Source: Lachnospiraceae bacterium | GTDB taxonomy: Bacteria; Bacillota; Clostridia; Lachnospirales; Lachnospiraceae | Assembly: GCA_031285465.1 (NCBI GenBank) | Contig: JAITWD010000255.1 | Location: forward strand, 1 to 11,861 | Direction: 5' to 3' | DNA length: 11,861 bases | Part shown: positions 7,047-11,861 of the stretch, piece by piece | How the letters are laid out: each line of letters starts with the position of its first letter | Position numbering within the stretch: position 1 is the first letter of the stretch | Program-made: the position numbers and the translations under genes | Notes under the pieces: model-generated | What the model was told of the DNA's origin: nothing | Database searches by the model: none | The model's input: the letters and a program-made list of their open reading frames with translations, nothing else

Positions 7047-7467
7047 AAAAACCAATAACTTGTTCCATTAGTCCGACATAAGAATAACCCAGGATTGACT
7101 CACTAGACTGCCCATAAAGCTGCATGTTCATATCGTCAATGTCCCTTCCGAGTTGCAGTAGGATATCGGGATTGTTGATCATAAAAATCAATGAACCTAC
7201 CAAAATTATTATTGAAAGTGCAATGCCGGCGATGCTGATGCTAAGACCGGCTTTACCATTGACCGGCATCCTTGGGGCGAAGCCTTTGGAAAGGAGTGCA
7301 AAAATAATGCCTAACCCTCCAAACACGATCGAAACATAAAAAAACCAACAGGTGGTCAGTGCGCCGATACCCATCAGCAGGGCCGCCATCGCCATGGATT
7401 GACCGGTGGGATGGACCGGTTGGTCTAAATAGCCGTGATTTTTATTTTGATTGTAGAAATACTCCAT
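7033..7467 (-). CDS. Small two-TM membrane protein, DUF4190-like
   Basis: A 144-aa protein. A hydrophilic N-terminus (about 22 residues, rich in Asn, Gln and Tyr) is followed by a hydrophobic region at 24-60 (SMAMAALLMGIGALTT, then FGGLGIIFALLSKG), a loop with GKAGLSISIAGIALS, a second membrane segment at about 75-98, and a soluble C-terminal tail. The helix-loop-helix layout and the SMAMAALLMG and GKAGLSISIAGIALS segments recall DUF4190-type proteins of Firmicutes, whose function is unknown. The open frame runs upstream to 7587, but GAGG sits 6 nt from the ATG at 7467 and the upstream part overlaps the promoter, so 7467 is preferred. It is the first gene leftward from the divergent promoter region shared with tex. 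Confidence 0.75.
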   Translation of the reverse strand: MEYFYNQNKNHGYLDQPVHPTGQSMAMAALLMGIGALTTCWFFYVSIVFGGLGIIFALLSKGFAPRMPVNGKAGLSISIAGIALSIIILVGSLIFMINNPDILLQLGRDIDDMNMQLYGQSSESILGYSYVGLMEQVIGFFNNF

Positions 7468-7507
7468 AGATACCTCAAATTGATTAAAAGTATTATCTGT
7501 GCAATAC

Positions 7508-7536
7508 ATTTTACCACTTTTTCCAATAAATATCAA
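7508..7536 (-). promoter_or_regulatory. Leftward promoter of the divergent region
   Basis: On the minus strand: TTGATA (plus 7531-7536), a 17-bp spacer and TAAAAT (plus 7508-7513) preceded by TGG, an extended -10. It would transcribe the DUF4190-like gene with a leader of about 35 nt. Confidence 0.65.
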
Positions 7537-7553
7537 ATAGATTATTGATATTT
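7528..7553. promoter_or_regulatory. Inverted repeat spanning both divergent -35 boxes
   Basis: AAATATCAA (7528-7536) and TTGATATTT (7545-7553) are perfect 9-bp arms around an 8-bp spacer. Each arm contains the -35 box of one divergent promoter. The geometry suits a dimeric regulator site that would affect both directions; the regulator is unknown. It could also simply reflect two identical -35 boxes in AT-rich DNA. Confidence 0.45.
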
Positions 7554-7574
7554 GGTTATGATTACATCTATAAT
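7545..7574 (+). promoter_or_regulatory. SigA promoter for tex
   Basis: TTGATA (7545-7550), an 18-bp spacer and a perfect TATAAT (7569-7574). Initiation near 7581 gives an unusually regular leader of about 100 nt before the tex ATG. Confidence 0.75.
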
Positions 7575-7579
7575 AGAGC

Positions 7580-7679
7580 AGGAACAAAAAGTAGATCGGT
7601 GCAAAATAGATTGGACATAGTAGGTCGATATATAGTGGATCGAGACAAAGAAGATCAAGACAAAGAGGAACGCTAAATA
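7580..7679 (+). repeat. Degenerate 13-15-nt tandem units filling the tex leader
   Basis: The whole interval from the expected transcription start to the tex ATG can be parsed into seven units that begin AGG or (A/G)GATC-like and end in an A-rich tail: starts at 7580, 7593, 7608, 7622, 7637, 7652 and 7666. Units 5 and 6 are the closest pair (GATCGAGACAAAG at 7638-7650 against GATCAAGACAAAG at 7653-7665, one mismatch). The last unit overlaps the ribosome binding site (GAGG at 7665-7668). The match between distant units is weak, so this may be purine-rich drift rather than a true repeat. Confidence 0.4.
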
Positions 7680-10106
7680 ATGGATATTTTACTTAAACTC
7701 AAAGAAGAATTAAAGGTGGAAAAGTGGCAGGTGGAAGCGGCCGTTAAATTAATCGATGAAGGTAACACCATCCCCTTTATCTCACGCTATCGTAAGGAAG
7801 TAACCGGTTCGTTAAACGATGAAAACCTACGAGATCTCCATGAACGGCTTATTTACCTTCGTAATTTAGAGGAGAAGAAAACACAGGTATTGACCACTAT
7901 TGATGAACAGGGCAAACTAACCCCGCAGTTACGTGAGCGGATCATGGCAGCGGAAACGCTGGTGATGGTGGAAGACCTCTACCGCCCTTACCGCCCTAAA
8001 CGTAAAACACGCGCCAGTGTGGCAAAAGAGAGGGGATTGGATGGTCTGGCTCAATATATATTGGCACAAAATGCGACCACACCCGTTGAAGAAGAGGCAA
8101 CACGATATATTGACATTGAAAAAGAAGTGACAACGGCCGCCGAAGCTATTCAGGGTGCCAAAGATATTATTGCGGAGAGCATTTCGGATGAGGCCGATTA
8201 CCGTATTTACATCCGCGAGGCTACGACTGAAGAGGGGGCGGTTACCAGTGCCGCAAAGGATGACAAAGTAGCTAGTGTTTATGAGATGTACTATAGTTAT
8301 GAAGAACCGTTAAAGAAAATAGCCGGACATAGAATCCTGGCGCTTAATAGAGGTGAGGCGGAAAAAATATTGACCGTCAAAATAATTGCCCCAGAGGAGC
8401 GGATCAGGCGATATCTGGAAAAACAGGTGATTACCGTTGACAACCCCTATACGACGCCACTTTTGACCGAGGTGATCGGTGATAGCTACAGTCGGCTCAT
8501 CGCACCAGCCATTGAACGGGAGCTGCGCAGTGAATTGACCGAAAAGGCAGAGGCGGGAGCGATTGGTGTTTTTGGCAAAAACTTACAGCAATTGCTTATG
8601 CAGCCACCTATTGCCGGCAAGGTGGTGCTTGGCTGGGATCCAGCATTTCGAACTGGTTGTAAACTGGCAGTGGTAGATTCGACCGGAAAAGTGTTGGATA
8701 CCAAGGTGATCTTTCCCACCGCTCCGCAGAACAAAGTGGCTGAGGCGAAGCAGATTGTTACCGGTTTGATCAAAAAGCACGGAATTTCCCTGATCAGCGT
8801 TGGCAATGGGACCGCCTCCAGAGAGTCAGAGCAGATTATTGTTGAATGGATCAAGGAGCTGAATCTTCCGATACAATATGTCATTGTTAATGAAGCCGGT
8901 GCTTCGGTCTATTCGGCCAGTAAACTGGCCACCGAGGAATTTCCCCAGTTTGATGTTGGTCAGCGTAGCGCGGCCTCCATTGCCCGGCGACTGCAGGATC
9001 CGTTGGCAGAATTGGTTAAGATTGATCCACAATCAATTGGCGTCGGTCAATATCAACACGACATGAACCAAAAAAAGCTTAGTGAAGCATTAGGCGGTGT
9101 GGTGGAAGATTGTGTGAACCGTGTCGGAGTGGATCTCAATACTGCTTCGGCATCATTGCTGGAATATGTCTCTGGTGTTACTAAAGTTATTGCCCGCAAT
9201 ATTGTTGAATATCGTGAGAGTAACGGCCGATTTGCCGACCGCAAACAACTGCTTAAGGTTGCCAAGCTGGGCCCCAAAGCCTATGAGCAATGTGCCGGTT
9301 TTATGCGAATACCAGATGGCAATAATCCCCTTGATGCAACCAGCGTCCACCCGGAATCTTATTCCGCTGCCATGCAGATATTGGATAAACTTGGTTTGAC
9401 ATTGGCTGATATCAAGGAGGCGCATAAAAAGGCAGCTACCGTTGGCGGAACCGGTGCTTTGTCCAATACGGCTAACCGGTTGCAGGCATCCCAACCAACC
9501 GGTGTCAGCTCAGACAGGCGACCGATGTCCAAGGTGCAGCGGCCGATGATCCGTAATACCGAAACAGCGATGGGCAAAGCACTGGCGGCGGCTTTGGGAG
9601 GACAGACAGCAGAAAAAAATCCCGTTGGTATGGCGCCGGCCGACCCATCGAATGCCCGGACAGTTGGCGTGACATCGGCAAAGGGCACAACCGGAGCACT
9701 TGAGCGACGTATTGCGGACAAGAAAAAGCTGGCGGACGAATTGGGGATTGGTGAAATTACCCTAAGTGATATTCTTAAGGAATTAGAAAAACCTGCTCGT
9801 GATCCCCGTGAAAATATGCCGGCACCGATTTTGCGCAGTGACGTTCTTGACATGAGTGATTTGAAGCCAGGGATGATTTTGAAGGGGACCGTCCGTAATG
9901 TTATTGATTTTGGCGTATTTGTGGATATAGGTGTTCATCAGGACGGTCTGGTCCATATTTCTCAAATAACCGATCGCTTTATCAAACATCCCCTTGAAGC
10001 GGTTAGTGTCGGTGATATAGTGGATGTGCAGGTTATGAGTATTGAAGCGGCCAAAAAACGTATTGGCTTGACGATGAAGATTGGTAAAGATAAAAATATG
10101 GGGTAA
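7680..10106 (+). CDS. tex: Tex family RNA-binding transcription accessory protein
   Basis: An 808-aa Tex/YhgF homologue, a cytoplasmic nucleic-acid-binding protein linked to transcription and RNA handling. Domains in order: the Tex N-terminal helical region (IPFISRYRKEVTGSL at 31-45, EDLYRPYRPKRKTRA at 98-112), the YqgF/RNase H-like domain (VLGWDPAFRTGCKLAVVD at 316-333, NGTASRESE at 376-384), a highly conserved block at 401-480 (VNEAGASVYSASKLA, RRLQDPLAELVKIDP, GVGQYQHDMNQKKL), helix-hairpin-helix repeats (VDLNTASASLL at 484-494, KLGPKAYEQCAGF at 529-541), and a C-terminal S1 domain (about 728-800, with GTVRNVIDFGVFVDIGVHQDG). Between the HhH part and the S1 lead-in lies a low-complexity stretch (about 585-678, rich in Gly, Ala, Thr, Pro and Arg) absent from the compact E. 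coli-type proteins, so length exceeds their ~775 aa. KPARDPR at 704-710 replaces the usual KPGRDPR. GAGG lies 11 nt before the ATG. The VanZ-like gene follows after 36 bp. Confidence 0.97.
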   Translation: MDILLKLKEELKVEKWQVEAAVKLIDEGNTIPFISRYRKEVTGSLNDENLRDLHERLIYLRNLEEKKTQVLTTIDEQGKLTPQLRERIMAAETLVMVEDLYRPYRPKRKTRASVAKERGLDGLAQYILAQNATTPVEEEATRYIDIEKEVTTAAEAIQGAKDIIAESISDEADYRIYIREATTEEGAVTSAAKDDKVASVYEMYYSYEEPLKKIAGHRILALNRGEAEKILTVKIIAPEERIRRYLEKQVITVDNPYTTPLLTEVIGDSYSRLIAPAIERELRSELTEKAEAGAIGVFGKNLQQLLMQPPIAGKVVLGWDPAFRTGCKLAVVDSTGKVLDTKVIFPTAPQNKVAEAKQIVTGLIKKHGISLISVGNGTASRESEQIIVEWIKELNLPIQYVIVNEAGASVYSASKLATEEFPQFDVGQRSAASIARRLQDPLAELVKIDPQSIGVGQYQHDMNQKKLSEALGGVVEDCVNRVGVDLNTASASLLEYVSGVTKVIARNIVEYRESNGRFADRKQLLKVAKLGPKAYEQCAGFMRIPDGNNPLDATSVHPESYSAAMQILDKLGLTLADIKEAHKKAATVGGTGALSNTANRLQASQPTGVSSDRRPMSKVQRPMIRNTETAMGKALAAALGGQTAEKNPVGMAPADPSNARTVGVTSAKGTTGALERRIADKKKLADELGIGEITLSDILKELEKPARDPRENMPAPILRSDVLDMSDLKPGMILKGTVRNVIDFGVFVDIGVHQDGLVHISQITDRFIKHPLEAVSVGDIVDVQVMSIEAAKKRIGLTMKIGKDKNMG

Positions 10107-10142
10107 TAAAATAAAAGAGGTATAGTAAATGAAGGATGTCCT

Positions 10143-10748
10143 ATGTTAAGTATTTCATTGACCGTTCCCAAAATCAAAGATATTTTAGAAGCAATTTATA
10201 CCGATATAGTTGAATATGGCAGTGATTACTTTGACAATGGTTTTTATCTGGGGGTGATCATGGCGGCTCTTTATTTTTTTGTGGTGTATATATGTGATCA
10301 TCGTGCGCCAAATCGATCACGTGTAGGTCATCTTTTTTCGGTTCTATTAAAAATGGTGGTAGTAGTGCTTCTTTCGATTTATGGCTATGCGGTGGCGGGC
10401 ATTACGGTGCTTTCACGGACGCCCGGAACTATAGCCGTTGTCAATCTTGGTTTAATGGAAACTTTTTCCATGGAGCGACAGCCATTGATATTTATCGTTG
10501 AAAACATTATAATGTTAATGCCGTTGGGATTTCTTCTTCCCATAGTCTGGTGGCCGGCGCGTAATTTTTTTGTTTGCCTTAGTATTGGTTTGTTCGCCAG
10601 CCTGACAATCGAAAGTGCACAATATATTTTGGAGTGTGGCATGTTCCAAACCGATGATTTACTTACCAATGTTGCAGGAACAGTATTTGGATTTGTTATT
10701 TACAAGGCGTGGGGAAAAGTATTTCATAAACTTCAGACTAAACCCTAA
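10143..10748 (+). CDS. VanZ-like membrane protein
   Basis: A 201-aa integral membrane protein with hydrophobic segments at about 33-51, 66-89, 117-135, 142-158 and 175-188. VanZ family (PF04892) hallmarks are present: SRTPG at 91-95, ENIIMLMPLGFLLP at 120-133, TIESAQYILECGMFQTDDLLTN at 155-176 (as two halves, the conserved Glu157/Gln160 and Asp171-Asp172/Asn176), and a following AGT. VanZ itself gives low-level teicoplanin resistance, but most chromosomal members have no known role, so a resistance function should not be assumed. AAGGAT at 10132-10137 lies 5 nt before the ATG. It sits 36 bp after tex with no terminator, so it is probably co-transcribed. Its stop codon overlaps the flagellar promoter's -35 box. 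Confidence 0.87.
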   Translation: MLSISLTVPKIKDILEAIYTDIVEYGSDYFDNGFYLGVIMAALYFFVVYICDHRAPNRSRVGHLFSVLLKMVVVVLLSIYGYAVAGITVLSRTPGTIAVVNLGLMETFSMERQPLIFIVENIIMLMPLGFLLPIVWWPARNFFVCLSIGLFASLTIESAQYILECGMFQTDDLLTNVAGTVFGFVIYKAWGKVFHKLQTKP

Positions 10749-10772
10749 AGTCTTTCATGAAACTGCCGATAT
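10746..10772 (+). promoter_or_regulatory. SigD (FliA/sigma-28) promoter for flgM
   Basis: TAAA (10746-10749), exactly 15 bp, then GCCGATAT (10765-10772). The flagellar sigma consensus is TAAA-N15-GCCGATAA, so this is 11 of 12 with correct spacing. It lies about 70 bp before flgM, a known SigD-dependent gene in Bacillus subtilis. The -35 box overlaps the stop codon of the VanZ-like gene. Confidence 0.88.
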
Positions 10773-10839
10773 TAACTGTATAAAATTACAATTGAGATTC
10801 ATTCGTAAGCATTTCAAGGATGAAGAAAGGAGTTCACAT

Positions 10840-11115
10840 ATGCGTATAGAAGCTTATAATCAAGTGCAGCAGGCATATAAAACTACTTATACCGGAAAGA
10901 CGGAAAGTGTATCTAATGTATCCAGAGCTGACAAGGTACAGATTTCGGGCATTGGCAAAGATATCACCGTTGCCAAACAAGCGGTAAAAAACACTCCCGA
11001 CGTTAGAGAAGATCTCGTCGCCTCCATAAAGGAACGTATTAAAAACGGAACTTATGAAGTGAGCGCGGAGAGTTTTGCTGATAAGATGTTAGAAAAGTAT
11101 GCGGAAATGAGGTAA
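10840..11115 (+). CDS. flgM: Negative regulator of flagellin synthesis FlgM (anti-sigma-28)
   Basis: A 91-aa protein that binds the flagellar sigma factor SigD/FliA and is exported through the completed hook-basal body, freeing the sigma factor. The N-terminal half (MRIEAYNQVQQAYK onwards) is polar and disordered-looking, with VSRADKVQISGIGKD near 28-42. The C-terminal half holds the sigma-binding helices typical of FlgM: VREDLVASIKERIKNGTYEV, then SAESFADKMLEKY. Length is normal. The open frame extends upstream into the VanZ-like gene, but AAAGGAG at 10826-10832, 7 nt before the ATG at 10840, settles the start. A SigD promoter upstream makes an autoregulatory loop. flgN follows after 4 bp. 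Confidence 0.96.
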   Translation: MRIEAYNQVQQAYKTTYTGKTESVSNVSRADKVQISGIGKDITVAKQAVKNTPDVREDLVASIKERIKNGTYEVSAESFADKMLEKYAEMR

Positions 11116-11119
11116 TCCC

Positions 11120-11638
11120 GTGGCAAGTTTGATCGAGAACTTGATTGATATTTTGGAAAATATAAGTACAGAATATGAGAGCTTGCTGGGATTATCCACA
11201 AAGAAAACACCGGTCATCGTTGCCGGTGACCTGGAAAAATTAGCTCTGGTCACGGATGAAGAGCAGATCGTTGTTAGCAAAATCAATCGTCTTGATCAGT
11301 CTTTTCAAGTTACGATGAAGGATGTTGCCAACGTAATCAACAAGGATGTTAATGAATTAACTTTGATGGCCATTGTCGATTTTCTACATTCGCGACCATC
11401 GGAGCAACAAAAACTGGCAGCGGTTTATGATCGATTAAGTTCGGTGGTTCACCGGGTGGTTAAGGTGAATGAGCAGAACAGCCAACTGATCCGCAATGCG
11501 CTTGAGATGGTGGAGTTCGACATGAATATATTGCAGGCTATGAAGGCTTCGCCGGAAACAGCCAACTATAATCGTGGTGCTCATAGTGCAGGTAATTCCC
11601 TTGGCACCGGCACCAAACGATTTGATGCCAGACAATAA
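11120..11638 (+). CDS. flgN: Flagellar export chaperone FlgN
   Basis: A 172-aa mostly helical, soluble protein with the FlgN (PF05130) pattern: an N-terminal helix IENLIDILENISTEYESLLGL, a short loop, ALVTDEEQIVVSKINRLDQ, and a long C-terminal helix (about 105-145, from LAAVYDRLSSVVHRVVKVNEQNSQL) that in the family contacts FlgK and FlgL. The last ~25 residues are low-complexity and probably disordered. It starts with GTG at 11120, 4 bp after the flgM stop; GAGG at 11109-11112 inside the end of flgM lies 7 nt before it, so translation is probably coupled. It delivers the hook-filament junction proteins to the export gate; the next gene encodes FlgK, which supports the call. Confidence 0.93.
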   Translation: MASLIENLIDILENISTEYESLLGLSTKKTPVIVAGDLEKLALVTDEEQIVVSKINRLDQSFQVTMKDVANVINKDVNELTLMAIVDFLHSRPSEQQKLAAVYDRLSSVVHRVVKVNEQNSQLIRNALEMVEFDMNILQAMKASPETANYNRGAHSAGNSLGTGTKRFDARQ

Positions 11639-11663
11639 CTCTTGTGATTATTGAGGTGATATT

Positions 11664-11861
11664 ATGTCATTGATGGGAAGCCTATACGTAGGATCATCAG
11701 GTTTACAAACAAGTCAGAATGCGCTGAATACCACAGCGCATAATATGTCTAATGTGGACACTGCCGGATATACCAGGCAAATTGTACAGCAGAGTGTCCG
11801 TCAGTATAATACTATTTCAATTAATGGCTCTGCGGTTGCGCCGCAGCAGGTCGGTCTTGGG
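11664..11861 (+). CDS. flgK: Flagellar hook-associated protein FlgK, N-terminal part
   Basis: The first 66 codons, cut by the window end. The segment GSLYVGSSGLQTSQNALNTT, then AHNMSNVDTAGYTRQ, is the conserved N-terminal rod/hook-family motif (PF00460 type: SGL, then HNxxNxxTxGYxRQ). The RQ after TxGYT points to FlgK rather than FlgE or FlgG, as does its place after flgN. FlgK forms the first ring of the hook-filament junction outside the cell. GAGG at 11653-11656 lies 7 nt before the ATG. It is the third gene of the flgM operon. Confidence 0.95.
   Translation, partial: MSLMGSLYVGSSGLQTSQNALNTTAHNMSNVDTAGYTRQIVQQSVRQYNTISINGSAVAPQQVGLG

Noticed and set aside
9359..9853. Minus-strand 164-codon frame inside tex
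   Set aside because: It is fully antisense to the Tex coding region, with no start signals or family resemblance. Long antisense frames are common in GC-richer genes.
10143..10748. VanZ-like gene as a glycopeptide-resistance determinant
   Set aside because: No vanA/H/X/Y/S/R genes are nearby. Most chromosomal VanZ-domain proteins lack a proven link to resistance.

Overview
The window looks like chromosomal DNA from a motile Gram-positive anaerobe of the Clostridia, most likely Lachnospiraceae or a relative. The grounds are strong GGAGG-type ribosome binding sites, moderate GC, a clostridial flgM-flgN-flgK block, an S8 protease resembling the clostridial Csp germination proteases, and DUF975, YcxB-like and SprA-related (PF12118) proteins. 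The taxonomic call is an inference. No mobile element, RNA gene or CRISPR array was found.

Layout. Bases 1-102 are the tail of an unidentified gene. A subtilase (284-1990) follows and ends in a strong intrinsic terminator (2067-2114). After a gene-free stretch, an RmlD-like short-chain dehydrogenase/reductase (2351-3202) has its own extended -10 promoter. A very good SigA promoter (3276-3304) starts a probable transcript with rsmI (16S rRNA C1402 2'-O-methyltransferase), a YcxB-like membrane protein and a membrane-anchored zinc-ribbon protein (to 5640). Converging on it with a 5-bp gap is a minus-strand group: a two-TM DUF4190-like protein (7467-7033), a SprA-related putative metalloprotein (6978-6463) and a DUF975 multispanning membrane protein (6368-5646).

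The minus-strand group and tex diverge from about 7540. The two -35 boxes (both TTGATA) form the arms of a perfect 9-bp inverted repeat, which suggests shared control. The whole tex leader reads as degenerate 13-15-nt units. tex (808 aa, full domain set plus a low-complexity insert before the S1 domain) is followed closely by a VanZ-like membrane gene.

The right end is the start of a late flagellar operon. A textbook SigD/FliA-type promoter (TAAA-N15-GCCGATAT), whose -35 box overlaps the VanZ-like stop codon, drives flgM (anti-sigma factor), flgN (chaperone) and flgK (hook-filament junction protein, cut by the window end). This gives feedback: SigD makes its own inhibitor FlgM, which is exported once the hook is complete, while FlgN escorts FlgK for export.

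I see no clear case for a wholly new multi-gene system. The most unusual items are regulatory (tex leader repeats, the palindrome carrying both -35 boxes) and the group of small membrane/zinc proteins of unknown role at 4281-7467.
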